From assembly GCA_010645155.1 (NCBI GenBank), contig CM021320.1, positions 1,275,543 to 1,339,542 of the forward strand: 64,000 nucleotides of DNA. The letters are read 5' to 3'. How positions within the stretch are numbered: position 1 is the stretch's first letter; each line of letters begins with the position of its first letter. Positions 29,515-43,500 of this stretch are shown piece after piece. The position numbers and the translations under genes were made by a program. The notes under the pieces were generated by a model. The model had not been told where the DNA came from and did not search any database. It saw nothing but the letters and a program-made list of their open reading frames with translations. The stretch comes from Tigriopus japonicus. Lineage: Eukaryota > Arthropoda > Copepoda > Harpacticoida > Harpacticidae.

Positions 29515-31275
29515 ATGCTACGACGGTTTATACCCACGTGGATGACGGGAAGCCCCCGAAAATCCGATGATATCTCGGTGGGTCCAGGCGATAATAGATT
29601 GGATCCCTCCGTGGTCCAAGAGGAGAAGGAAGAGATCCCACCCATAGATATCATGTCTTTCAGTGTGGAGCAGAAGCTCTTGCTCAAGGACTCCTGGAAG
29701 ATTATTTACTCGGAAATGGGACAGGCTCTCAGTTTCGTGGGGGGTGGATCCCAATCCAAGGGCGACATGACCAATTCCGTGGCAGACACATTTCTCAAAC
29801 TGTTCCAGGAGTATCCCAAATCTCAGGAGTTCTTTTTTCATTTCCGTGATACTCCCGTGGAGGCCCTCAAAGAGGACGTTCGACTGTCTCGGGCTCTCCA
29901 AGAGCACGCTGTACGAGTTATGCAAGTGGTGGAAAAAGTTATTGCCAGATTGGAGAACGCCGAAAAAGTGAGTGAAGATAATCAATCAAAAAAGCTTTGA
30001 GACTAGCGTGCTTATCCTGGACCTTTTTTACACATAATAGGTCGGAAACTTGTCTATCTGTAGCGTTATAGATCTCTTGGGCTCGATCTCGTTCCGAGTG
30101 ATGGAGAGAGAAGGGTAGTGCGAATTCTAATTAACTCTCCGGGTTTGGCATTTTCTCTAGCGCATGGAATCAAATCCAAGTAACGTTTTTTTAATACGCA
30201 TGCATTTCCATTAAATTTAGCAAAACTTTTTTTCCAGGTATCTTGACTAACATCTTGAAAGGCCTAAACAAATATATATTTGTCCAAGCTTCTCAGGACA
30301 CACTTTTCTGCAGTGAATAAGTTTGGCTCAAAGGTCATTTTTCAGTGGTCCGTTCAAGAGTAGGACACGGTCCATTCAAGAGTAATGAGATGGAACGCTT
30401 CCAAAAGGAAATTCATGGCTTTTTACAACATTGTTAAGCCTCCCAGGGGACTTCTCGATTTCCTTTGAGGTTTAAGGGTCATCATTTCGATGCTTCATCG
30501 AGTGGGAAATGCGAAAAAGATGTATTTTAAAAGTCGTTCATCGATTAGTAACCCAGCCCAAATGAAAATTGGGTCTCCTCAGCACCCACGTACCAACATG
30601 TTCTTGATATAAAGGGCCTCTTTTCTTGGTATATCGCAAGGGTCTTTTGATCAGTGAGAAGCTACTGAGAAGCCAAAACTTCATAAGAAAGGAGATTCAT
30701 TCGCATGATAAGATAACATTGGAAGAGCACTTCCGAAATTATAGCCTTGGTACCGGATCTATTCAAACTCACGGCCGACTTAAAAAAGCCGCGTTACTTT
30801 TACCTGGGCTTCCATTCCCGTTCATATTGTATCAGTAAATTAAGATCTGTCCTCCTTTCAAACTGGCAGGCAATGTTCTCTTGTCATTCAAATTCATTAA
30901 AAGGAATCTTCTCTTTCCATCTTGTTTCACTTTGTAAAAGTGATTGAACGAAAGACCTACTTTCTCGCCTTCTCACATCATCGTGATCATTGTAGCAACA
31001 TCCTAATGGTTATTTCCACGGTATTTTTGCAGAGTAATCAATACCTACTGAACTTGGGCAAGTTCCATCGACATGCTGGGATCCCCAATGATTACTTTGG
31101 AGTAATGGGGACGATTTTCTGTCACTCTGTCCGCCCTTATTTGGAGGATCAGAACGCTTGGAACGAAGATGTGGAAGACGTCTGGATGGAACTTTTCGGA
31201 CACATTGCTCGAGTGATGACCCATGGGCATAAATACTATCACATCACCAGTCATCTTCCTCCGAACACGAAATGA
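29515..31275 (+). CDS. Globin (neuroglobin / globin-X-like)
   Basis: A heme protein that binds oxygen or other small ligands. Exons 29515-29967 and 31033-31275 join at a phase-0 junction (AAA|GTGAGT, TTTGCAG) to give 231 residues. The globin fold starts at about residue 47 (MSFSVEQKLLLKDSW). Distal histidine is H131 in LQEHAVRVM, proximal histidine H163 in LGKFHRHAGI, and the CD-corner phenylalanines lie in FFFHF. A 46-residue polar N-terminal extension precedes the fold. The wording of helices E and F resembles neuroglobin. Only one intron interrupts the fold, between helices E and F, and the usual B and G helix introns are absent. The 5' UTR probably starts after an acceptor near 29453. A shorter start at residue 47 is possible. 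Confidence 0.9.
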
Positions 31276-31393
31276 AACCAATCTACTTCGTTTAGCGCAC
31301 CTCCATTCTGTACGAACACAAACTTTCTTTCGATGGTCAGTTTTTGTGACATTGCCTTTGTATTTCTTGAATTTGATCCAATGAGCAGAAAAA

Positions 31394-31399
31394 AATAAA
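31394..31399 (+). terminator. Globin polyadenylation signal
   Basis: AATAAA on the plus strand, 119 nt after the globin stop codon. It lies only 28 bp from the minus-strand signal of the convergent gene. Confidence 0.65.
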
Positions 31400-31426
31400 A
31401 GGTTTTCCTGTAAGTAACTGATCTGT

Positions 31427-31432
31427 TTTATT
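31427..31432 (-). terminator. SH3BP5-like gene polyadenylation signal
   Basis: AATAAA on the minus strand, about 100 nt past the stop at 31530. The predicted minus-strand 3' end overlaps the predicted globin 3' end. Confidence 0.6.
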
Positions 31433-31529
31433 AACATAGATCTGATAGTTTCTAGGGCACTCGTCGTGATTATCAATAGATAACAGACCCCGATTATTGC
31501 TGCAAAGGTTTGACATGACAAAATGTTTT

Positions 31530-34500
31530 TCATTTCCGAGAGCTCTTCTTCGCTTCAGAGGTTTCCATATGTCCTCTTTTGACGTCAGATGTCTTCTCTT
31601 TTGTCTCGCTCTTGTTATCGCCCAAAAAGCCTTGGTGTTCTTCATCTCCTTTTGCTGGATCTTCAGTTCCCCTTTCAAATCTGGCTGACGGTGTTTGACG
31701 AAAGGGCTCTAAGCTACGTCTCCTGGGCGAAAAGACATTGCCCTTGATCAATAGGTCTATTTGATCATCACTTAGCATGTCCATGCTGAAAATAGAATCA
31801 AATATCATAATGAGGAAACCCACATTCCCCCCTTTTGAGGTTCTTTCGAATAGTATCTTTGGCCTGGTTTTCAAAAGTGGGAGCCGTTGTTTCTTGTTGA
31901 AAAGAATTGGTTCACCGTTTCTCACACGAAAATCTACTTAGAAAATTTTCCGCAAAAGAGGAGATCCATTGTTCCCCGACAGAGTTTTTCTTTTGTTTTT
32001 GCCTTCCGTTTTCTTTGAAAATGAATCAATTTTAAATCCGTAGATTGCATAATTAACACCTCGAAAACGGGAGCAGATACAAACAGTGGGAGTGTTCCAA
32101 ACAAGCCTTTAGGAAACTTGAGATCCCATCCCAGTGAGAAGCTGCGTGTGAAACAAAGTTTTGAGACGCTTACTCTCTATTGGATAGATGAAAGACATTG
32201 CCAAGTTCTCCCTTTCAGAACAATTTCGTCAAGAAACAAACATGTTTGCGCAAAATGGTAGAACGAGATTTCAACTTTAACAAGAATATTCAAAAGTTTC
32301 TTCCAAAAGTTAGAAAGCCAACAAATGTATTTTTTTGAGTGCCACCACTCTCGTTCTGTATAATGATGAATGATAAAAGATGCATTCAAAGAAAGCGTAG
32401 GTGAAAGGTCTCTCGCGATCTGGACTTGAGATAGGATCTCTTCAGGATCAGTTTTTCGAAAGATTACGTGGTACGGAAAACGGCGAAGGTCTCTGCATTA
32501 TCCATTAGTTAAGCTTGTTAAACACGAGAGCCTTTCTAATCAACAAGCAAGACCTAGCTAGGGATGCTTACGCACAAAGGTATTTGGCGTCCAAGAATAA
32601 AAAGTACGTGGTCAAGGTTTAGCTGTAAATTACCTGGCAAGACTTTCTGCATCTGACAGGTCATCACCACATCCGTGAGGTAGACTAAGGAATTCTTCTT
32701 TGACTTGGTTTAACCTCGGATCTTTAACGGTAACCACCGATCCTATGTCTCGCTTGGATAGCGTATTTGATTTGCTCTCACTATTGCTGTCTTCATCTGA
32801 TGAAGATTCTCTTGCAAGACCACACACATCCACTTTTTGCCAATCATCCTCATCCGATCCCAGAGTCTCATAGCCAGGAGATGGAAGTGGACTAGCTGCC
32901 GACGAATTAGAAGTGGACGTTACTTGCGATTCGGTCCGAGCGGGACATGTCGCCGCCATTTTGGATCGACAGCTGACAGAGTTCTCTAGACAAGAGGAGG
33001 AAGACGAGGCCTACCGAAGAGAAAGAGATTTTTGATTGACATTCGCGGGGTCCATAAGAGGGACAAACACACCACAGCCTAGAGGCAGTCTTGCCATAAT
33101 TGGTTCCCTGAAGGAGTGAGCAAATATTGAGGTTTGCCCGAATTTCTGCAATTTTTCTATGAAGTAAGTGGCTTCCCGTATTGATTATTGATTGACCGAA
33201 AATGCCTCTAGCGTAGGTTTGTTTGTTTGTTTGTTTGTGGTGGAGTCAGAATGCAGCTTCGCAGCTGCGATCTGATAGAGGCTGTCCGCCATATGGGGTT
33301 ATTGCCGCTCCACTTGGACAAGCCAACAAGCATTAATTTTTACCTCACCCTCGGGAATGACCCCAGGTTCGCCCATTTAAGCCGTCAAGGGCCGTGACTA
33401 CTGCATGTAACTGAATACCACAGGTCACTAGAACTCGGCAAGCCCGGGATCGAAACGGGGCTTGCCTATTTTTGCATTGAAAGACAGTTCAACGCTAAAT
33501 TTTGACTCCGAAGAGTTGAGTTTGCAGATTTGATTTTTGCATTGAAAGACGGTTCAAATGCTAAGTTTTGACTCCGAAGAGTTGAGTTTGGAGAGTGGCA
33601 GTCAGCCGGGATCGAACCCCAGCCTTCCGCACGACAAACCGACGCAGTACGCACTACGCCATGCCTCACCCCCTGCCTCTAGCGTAGGGGTTATGGTTTG
33701 GTGAATGATTATGGTTAAGCTGAATATAAAAACATTATTTAATCGATTGTCATGTTAGATCGGCAAATTTCTGACGATCTCGTCAACTTTCTCTTTGAAT
33801 TTGTTCTTCGTTTCGGCTTTTAGTCGTTGTTTAGGTTGTTCCAAAATGTGCTAGAATATAATAAAGTGCTAAGTCAAAGTTTTTGAATGCTCTTGTTGGC
33901 AAGGAACTCGAAAACACTAAGATAATCTCCAGAAGAAATGAAGCTTATAATTTCCTTTCTTGACTTTCGCACCAAAAATGAAAAAGGCGACAGAAAAGTC
34001 ACGTTTGAAACACGATTCTCGAATGAACGAAAAAAATATTTGAAGTTCTCGGAAAAGAGGTGTCAAGAGCAAGAGTTTGTCGGGTATCTACTTGAAAAAA
34101 GTGAGAGTGACATTCACCTGTCAAGCCATCTGCCATTTGTGCCCACCTGTACATGACTCCAAGACAATATGCTAAAATTCCCTAAAACTAATCATCAGCT
34201 CCTTTTGCCATGCCGTAGGCGACATAAAAGATTGCGAATAATAGCATTTGACAATGAAAGATCGTTGAAAATGTTATTCTCTTCAAGCCAATTGTTAATC
34301 ATTTTGTGCAATCATAAGACAAAGTACCCTGCATAGAGATGTGATCAGATATGGGAAATAATAGCAATCGAAACTAAAGTAACGTGATTTCAATTAAGGT
34401 TACAAGCGCGTGACATCTATTAAATCTTTGAGCCAAGTGATTGTAATTTCAATTTCCATTTTTTCTCAAAAATATCGCAATGAACGTACTTTTACTAAAT

Positions 34501-37500
34501 GTCCATTAGGGCCAATTTAGCCGTCGGGAATCAATTTTCTTTTGGAATTTTCTTGTTTGATGCTTCATGGCACAATAAAAATTCCGACAGTAGGGCATTA
34601 GTTTGAATTGTTTTGTTAAACTTACTTCTTGTTGTACCTTTCAGTCATTGTAAATAGCCACTTTGTTCATTACTGTTCGTAAGTTTGCTTTGAGGGGTTT
34701 GAGGACTTGAGGGCAATTTGTGCAAAACAGTAATTTGCATTTAACTGAAGTCAGTTGCATCCTAAGATGGTGCAGTCGTAATTAACTACATTTTCCAATG
34801 AAGTAATGGTATTTTTTCAAATACTTAACCCACTTCTGAATATGTTGATGAGGCGTATCAATCATATCACTCTCACAATTCACCTTTATCACTTTTTCAA
34901 AAGATCCCTAGAGGTTTGAATAAAGCTACCAATTAGCGAAAATGGTAAAAGTCAACAGATCTAAGCCATCAGTTTGTATCTTGAACGAGTTTCCCATTCT
35001 ATTTAGTTTCGAAAAGAACATGCCTGGATTCTTTTAATTGTTTTCGCATATCCTGGTTTACGTCGTGGACATACGAGTAGACACAAATAAGTGCAGGTGA
35101 CGTCAATGGGACGCTTTTCATAATGTAGAAATCGCTAGGAAAGACGTCGAGAAGAGTGTTTGAGCGTGGTATGTTGTTATTTCAGGGATAACAGTTTTCT
35201 TACTTAAAAACCACTCTTGTTTGACACAAGAGCCTCTAACTTTGGTGCAAGTATTAAACAAGCTTCTGAGGTGAACAAAAAAGCGCACAGCAAGAGATTG
35301 AGCAAGAAGCACTGAATTTGTGGAGTGGGAGGCTAAAAATGAGATTTATGATTTCCTGTAAGATTAATTCAATAAAAAAGGGGTCCTTCTATTAATGAGA
35401 CGTGGCTTATATTGAGTAGACTACGTATTTCAAATTTCAGCTGGAGTGAAAAGTTATGCCTTCTCAAACTTATGTACAGCATAGACCAGATCTTTCAACC
35501 AGAAAAGTGCTATTTCATTCATGCTCGACAATATATGCACTGAACTTTGAGTGAGCATAACTTTTGACTCCGACGTTCGGTTGGGCTGAAAATTGAAATA
35601 CGTTTTCTTGTTAATATGCAAGGTCTCATTTGCGGAAGAACGTTGTTGATATGTTCCAAGTGAAAATCATGATTCCTTTCGTTAGCCTCCCAGTCCAGTG
35701 AAATTCAGTGGTTCTTGGATTGAGGTAGTATTTGTTTGAAACTCAGATCCTTGCGTCCGTTGAAGGTCCTTGGAGATCTTATTTGTATGTTGAATGTTGA
35801 TTGCTTTTTCAATTTCAGCTCAAGAATGAACCTCGAAAAAGACGAATCATTTATTTGATTGAGACAAGGTAGGAGTAAAGAAGCTCAAATACAATAAGCA
35901 TCAACAAGGTCAAGTTGTTGATTATTGATGTGTTTAGAGTTCGATTTTTGGTGATTCTTTGTACATGAGCTTCTTTAGTATTCACAACCTTCCTGAACGC
36001 TAACGCCAAACAGAACAAGAAGTGACGCGTTTCCAAATTTAACACTATAATCAAGATTTGTCTGACAATGTTTATGTTCATGTAATTTGTAAAAGATACC
36101 TTTTTCCTCATAAAGAATAGTGAAGTTAGAAATTTTTTTCTATAAAACCCCTTATTATTTATCCCCTATGAGTCGGATTCAAAACTTTGCTATCTCTTCT
36201 GAACTAAACCGATTCGATTCAAAGAGTCGTCGAACCTAGAGGGCCAACAGAGAAATGGCACTCCGAAAATATTCCTGAGTCACCAAGCCTGCATTGTGTG
36301 TGCAATGGGATTTGACATTGAACACATTTAATTACATGATTCACAACCCAAATTTGCGTGTTTAGGGAGTCAGTGGCAAAATTGCTCATTCAACTGCCTT
36401 GGTTGAACAAGAGAAATGTATGATGAATCAAGTCACTTGACACCCTTGCTGCCGGATCAATGAAGTGTGTTTAAAACTTAGATCAATTATAATCACTAGA
36501 CAGCGTGCAAGCTTTAGTCTGGCTGATTTGGCAAGCAGGGCGGAATGCCTTGAATTTATGAGGAAAATGTTGCCCTCACAACTGTTGAGCGGACAGTTAA
36601 TGTGACCAAACATGCAAATCAAGACCAACTTTTTTAAACTCGTTCTTGAAGCCACAAGTTAGTTTTTGTCCATATATGCATTGGATTAACCCTACATAAC
36701 GCAAAAGCTTAAATTTATGTTCTTCCTATCAATGACTTATCTCATATTGGGAGAGGCTCCAGAAGTTAGGGTTGTACAGTACTCAGAGAAGGTATGAAAG
36801 GTATCTGATACTGTATGTTTTCAAGAGCATTCATGGGCTCTGTCCTAACCCAGGATTTGAGATCAGTTGTAGCGATCGTAGAGGTTTTACGTGCGCTCTG
36901 AGAGCACCTCCAAATCCTAAGGAATCAAGGCTAATTCGAACAATGAAGTCCTCCTCTCTTTTTTATCGGGCTCCTTCATTGTTCAATTTGTTGCCTATTT
37001 GCCTTCGTCGGGAATATGTAGGAGCTGATCCTCTAACAGCATTTAAGGCAGGATTGGACAAATTCTTAAATACTATTCCTGACCAACCCACTATACAAGG
37101 GTTGTATAGATCTGCCAACAGTAACTCGTTGGTAGATCAAATTTCATATAAACATTAATTATTGAAACTATAATAATGATTAACTCTCTTTACAGGGAAT
37201 CCCATTCCTTGTAGCGGTATTGAAAAATCCGCCCCCCCCCCCAAAAAAAATGTATTGGCAAAAAAGTTCCAAGTTGAAGTATTCAAATTCAAAGTATGGT
37301 CACCTAGTGACGTCTTCAGTTTTTCCGAGAAAGTGACTACTAGCAATAGCAAAAAATGACCCAAAACCATTACTGAATTCCACATTTGACTCATCACTTG
37401 CATGGTTGACATTTGCCTGGTCACACATTTCAAATGTTCCCGCACTTTTGTCCGCTCAACAGTTGGCGACCGGAGACACATTTTTAGGCTTACACTCGGT

Positions 37501-40500
37501 CTAGTTTTAATAGAAGTCAATGGTTTAAAACAAATCTCCACTGACTGTACTGGAATGACATTTCTCTTTTAGCCCTCTAATCGAACCGATCCTGACTCCG
37601 ATACCGAGAAAACTTGGCCCGACCCAGCCCTAATCACGTTGTTTTAAAATTTAAGAGTATTTTTACAGTTCTCAATCCGAGCGACCATAACAATTTGGTC
37701 GCTCGGATAACAATGTCAAAGAGTCCTCCTTTTTTTGAACGAAAATTGAAATAAACCGGTTCCAATTTTTTCGAGCTTGTTTTGGCACGCGGCGAAAAAC
37801 GTAATTTGTTAAAGTGAAATTCCCATGAGCTTCAACTCACTACGAAATTGTGTCCTACGTATAAGCAACTGCAACAAATTTGTCGAGGGTCTGCTTATAT
37901 TGTAAGTCATTCAGCTTATGAACCTTGAAAAGCAATACCTTCTTCTCCTTGCACAATGTCTTAAGAAACACCCTACAACTCCAATTCGTCAGAAAGAGCC
38001 AACTCTCGAAATGTTAAATCAAAATCGGGAAGGATCTTGCGCAGCCCAATATTCGAGAGGATTGTCTTGGATTGAATCATATTCAACGCTTGAAATTGCC
38101 ATTGCATTTCTTTAAGAGCTATAGGAACAAAGCACAGATTTGGCATACGCAGCTGTCCGTGGGTTTTAGATGAAACTCATTCTTACCTTACGTCAAGGAA
38201 AAGTCGTAGTCAAAAATTTCCATTGATAGTCTATGGATCTCATTCATGGGAATAGAGCAAATTACACAGTGGACCAAGTGTAGACCCCCCAAGAACCTCA
38301 GAAGTATTGCAGTTTTCGATAGTTCTTTTTGATTATTTACAGTTTATGAATCCCTAAAAATTAAGGAAAAGAGGTTGCCTTGTACATATCCCTGTTAGGG
38401 CCCATGGGTATGCCTGAGATCATGACATCAATGAAATAATTGGCCTTGCATTTGTTCCTCAAGAGGAGGAAGGCAGAACTTTGGGTTGGAATGGACTGTT
38501 TAGTATCCCGACGTCTCATTTTCAAAAATGGCCAAAAAAAATTACTTCATGAGTAGAGCAAGGAGGAAAAAGTAGAAAAAAACAACGAAAAAAGTTTTCA
38601 AAAAGTAGAAAACACCGACAAAAAAGGTTAAAAAAAGTTGGCAAATCTAAGTTTACATACTTCGTCAAGTACGCCTATGCTTCGAAATCCATGGAAATCT
38701 GCAACCAGGAAGCCCTTCAATGTGTTGCAATAAGTACCATGCATTCTAATAATGGAAAATTTTAGATAATTGTAATTTTATCAAAGTCAACTCTATGGAA
38801 AATGAAAGCACGCAGATGAATATCAATATTACTTTTGAAGCTCCATTGCAAGTCTGAAGTACTATTATCTATCTAAACTTGATAAAAAGTCAACCATGAA
38901 TAAAAAAAAGTACTTTTTTGACATCATGTTTGATAAATAAGCTAAGTTTCGAATTGCCTCAGTCTTGTTCTTGCTTATGAACTCTCCATTGAGTGAACTA
39001 CATTTGTTCATCTACATTTTTTTTGTATATTTGTGGAAGTGTTTTGTTCAATTATAAGAGTTGTAAATAATTAGATCATTGCGGCTAAGTTAGTTCCAAG
39101 GATCTACCATATATTTCTTGGAGGAGGTACATCACGAGACCCTAGCTACATCCAATTCTAGTAGTTTTGGTCTTGCAACAATATCTTTGGTACTCTTTCA
39201 AAAGCTTGTTTTGAATGAGATTTTGAAAAATTGTAATAGAGAAATGAGTTTATTTTGAGAAAATAATTATTTATTTTCAGTTCGTCGGAAAAGTTTGCAA
39301 AAGTTATAAGAAAATGTTTGTTGGGTTAGATTTAACGCCAATAAGATTAGAGGTGAACCATATTTTCGAGGTTAAACATATAAGTTTTCGTTATTATCCT
39401 TGGACTTGAAAACCAAAAGACACAAAGGGCCCAAAAAGTGCATACACCGGACCACCATACGTGGCAGATTTGCATAAAAGCGCAAAATTTGTAAGCACTT
39501 GTTGCATATTTTTTGCAAAAAAATGCAGTCAGACACAAATGTGGCTAAAAAAGGTAAAAAGAAAAGTTTTATGATGGAAAAAAGTTACATCTATCGAAAA
39601 GGGCAAAAAAGTAAAAACACATTTTCTACCTTTTAAATTTTTTATCCTTGCTCTAATCATGAGCCTCAATTACATCAGAAACGGACTATGTATGTACTAA
39701 AAACTTCAAAATCTACACTTGGACCGCCGACCCTATTCTACTTCTCCAGAATGTGGACAGAAGGGATAAGACATGGACATCTAGAATGGAGGCGTTCTTG
39801 GATACGAGTAAGTCGGGGTGGAAAAAAAAATCGGACGAGGAAATCTGGCATATTCTTCCAAAAGTTTCACTGATGCGATTCGGTCGATTGCCTTCTTTTT
39901 TTTTACTTTTAAGACACTATTTTAACGCAACTTGCTTCAAATTGATTTGTTATGATTCAAAATTAAATTATAATTAAATTATTATAATATAATTCGAGAG
40001 TAGAAGCATCATGCATTTCTTGTTGAGTGATATCCAAATCCAGACAAAAATAGTTGTTTGGTTTGGTCTTGCACTCTTAATTTGCAAATGTTGTTGACAT
40101 AAATATATGTTTAAGGATACCAGTTTACCCGATCTGGGCAAAAACAGATCTCTAGCTTGTTTTATGTTTTTTTATTGAGTCACTTAGTTGGCATCGGCTT
40201 CAACAACCAATCTAAACCATGGTGCTCAAAGTGCTTTCTCTTGTTCCCGATAGGAACATCTTATTGGATAGTGTTAAGATTTTTTTGATTTCACTCCTTG
40301 ATGATTCGCAAATATTTTTTATTAAAAAAGCTCGAGTTCAATGGGCAGTTTCTATCTGTTATTCGGCTTTTTGTGCAACCAGTTTTCTTCTATTGACAGC
40401 ATTTTACAGATTTAGTCAAAACATAAATATTGTTAGGCAAATATTAATTCTATAACTGTGCTTGTGCAAACCAAATGTTGATTCATGTCAACCCAAGTTT

Positions 40501-43500
40501 ACAAGTTTTTGTAGACTTTATCGTAGCCATTATCACTTTCGAGTTTTATTTTTTGTTTGGAGATCCAAATCCATCGACTTCCAGCAAGATTTTTGATGTT
40601 CGAATGGAGCACAAATATTATGTGAATTTTACCTTTTGCGTAGTACAGTGTTGTTGCTAGCTATCATTTCTAAGAGAAAAAAAACCTCGATTTTTTTTGA
40701 GAAGAAACTTTTCTTTGTTTGAAAACGACGAGCAAATAAAATGAAAGTAAATACATTGATTACATTTAAAAGGGCAAAAATTATCGATTTGCCCGTTTAT
40801 TTTACGTCTAGTTATTTTTTTTTGCTCAGATGTGCAAAATTCTAAGCCCATTGTAAACCCAGGTTTGAAATGCAAGAAAAAAATTGAAAGTTCACATTTC
40901 AGAGAACAAGAAAGAATGTTTTGGAAGGTATAAGCATCTGAGACTTTTGCTGATTACTGAACTGACTCAGCATTGTTTTGCTTGTTTTCATTTAAGTTTA
41001 CATTTGTATCTTATTTGTTATAAAAAAAGATCTGAAAATATGTCTTCTCGAATTAACCCCCAAAATCAGCATACCAAAAAATAATAATTTGAGAGACAAG
41101 TCATCGTACTTATGGTTGAAAAACCCGAAGTAAAATTTGGGGCATGATTTAAACTTTGCTTATGACCTGATATGAAATACTGTACACAATTACTTTGCTA
41201 TTACCTCCGCAACAACAACTGTTCAAATTCATCTATGTGAATGGATTGTATTCACCTGAAAGCTTTGTTTAACCAAGAAGCACGGAATTTATGGAGTGTG
41301 AGGCTAACGATGGGAATTATGATTTCCTGTTGGATTAATTCAATTGCGTTCTTCTTAAATCGAGGCCTGACTTGTATTCAGTAGACTACGGTTTTCAAAT
41401 TTCAGCTCAATCAAATGTCGGAGTGAAAAGTTATGCCTTCTCAAACTTATGTACTGACGAGAGCATAAATTCAATGACCTTGCCCTTTTGTGGTAAATCA
41501 ATTACCAAAAAGGGTTACTTCAGTGATTCTCGGTAGGATTTGTACTGAAATTTGATTGAGCATAACTTCTGACTCCGACGTTCGATTGAGCTGAAAATTG
41601 AAATATGTATTCTTGTCAACATTTGCAAGGTCTTATTTGCTGAAGAACGTAATTGAATTGTTCCTACTGGAAATCATGATTTCTGTCGTGAGCCTCCCAG
41701 TCCAGAGAAATTCAGTGGTTCTTGGTTTAACATTCAATGCCAATGTTTTGAAGTGTTCTAAATATTTCTTTTTTTTCCAATTTTTCGCCAACATGTTTTT
41801 TCGAAAAATTTGAAGCTCTAGTTGAAAAGTATTTGAATCCCTTGGCAAACAAAGAATTGCTCTGGACACATTACGGTATGAATATAGTGGACTATTCCCA
41901 ATGGAACAGTGTAATCCAGGTTTGTAGCCGCTTTTTTAAATGTTGCGCTGCTACCACAAGCGGAAAAACTGGGAGCGAGGTCCCAGCGCAACATTTAAAA
42001 AAGCGGCTACAAACCTGGATTACACTCTTTCATTGAAGAAAACAGTTGTAGGTGTCTTCGTGTGAAGATACCTAGAATTTTTCCCTCTTCAAATTGGTGT
42101 GTGAAACTATGATTTTGTGACAAAAGATGACGCTCTCTCTAAGGTATTCACGCTTTATTCATACAAAAAAGCAATTCTTATTTTGAATTCATATTTGCAG
42201 GACCAACATTTCTGGAAATCTTTTAACGTCTAAAACAAAATTGTTTGTCTGCAAAAGCATATTTCAAGTTGATCAGACCACAAATTGACTTCATGGCCTG
42301 GTTTTGGAAATCAAGGTTTTTTGGAATTATAGTTTAAAACAACCCCGCAGATGTCTTAACTTGTTATGAAAGTAAATGATGCCTAAGCAGATTCAAAACA
42401 TCCATGACTTCAAAATTTAAAGCATGATTGAGACATGGTTACTCGAAGACAAAACACTCGAGCTTAAATGGGAATGCAATATCTAGGAACAAAGAAAATG
42501 TCTGTCTCCCCGTTTTTTCATAGATTGTAAATAAAACCTTAGCCTATCACATCTTGAAGTTTTACCTGGACGGGTCCATTGATTGATTCAGATGTACTTG
42601 GATGAGAAATGGATCTGGATGTGTCTTTCCCACATTCGGGAGAAGTTTCTTTGGATTTGGAATTAGTTTCGGATGAGTTTTTAATCCCCGCGCATGAGAA
42701 TTTGGCGGATTCTGAGGAAAAGGTAAATCGAGTGACAGAAAGGACAAAGAAGGTTGATATTTCAACTCAACCTTCATTAATTATTCTTACCTCGGGAGAA
42801 TTGCCTCACGAGATGTTGAACTCGATGGTACGAAGTGGACCGTTTCATTGGATGGTTCTGACCCTGAGTTCCATGTTCCTCAGAAACAATGCCCTCTTCT
42901 GCTCCAACTCCTTGGCCTCTTGGTCCCAACTCCGCCAATTTGTCCGCTTTTTCTTTAATTCGTCTCTCATGTATCTCTTCGCTAATTTTCTCTAACTCTC
43001 GCAAACTTTGGGCATACCCGAGTTTCGTCATCTGAATGGTTTCTTCAATGAGTTCGACTTGGCGCTTTTGATCGTCGAGCACTTGATTAAATTTGGCTTT
43101 TGATTCGAAATACGGCCTAAAGTTGAGTAGAAGTTTTAATGCGAAGTTCAGATTCAATGTTACATCATTAAGAGATAAAATGGGAGAAGTCTCTGAAAGG
43201 CGTATGGGTCCTACCTAGACTTGTTAATTGATCTCTTTAAGGTCTTTTCGATGAGTTGAACTCGTAATTGGGACTTTTGGTAGCTCCTATACTTTTTCTT
43301 GTGAAGAGCAGCGCTTTCGTCTTTTTCTTTTTCCGACTCATTCACCTGAAAGAACAGAAACATCTTTTTCCAGTACAATTACACGCAATAGGTAGTCCGT
43401 GCATGCCAAAATAAACTCTAGGGGGTTCGACCTTTAAGAATGAGAGTGTTTGACTATTTTTATCTGGAATTGTGAAAGAGTTTGACTAATATGAAATATC

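Noticed and set aside
37155..37541. 128-codon minus-strand frame
   Set aside because: Includes a poly-C/poly-A homopolymer (near 37231-37250) and no known domain; probably chance.
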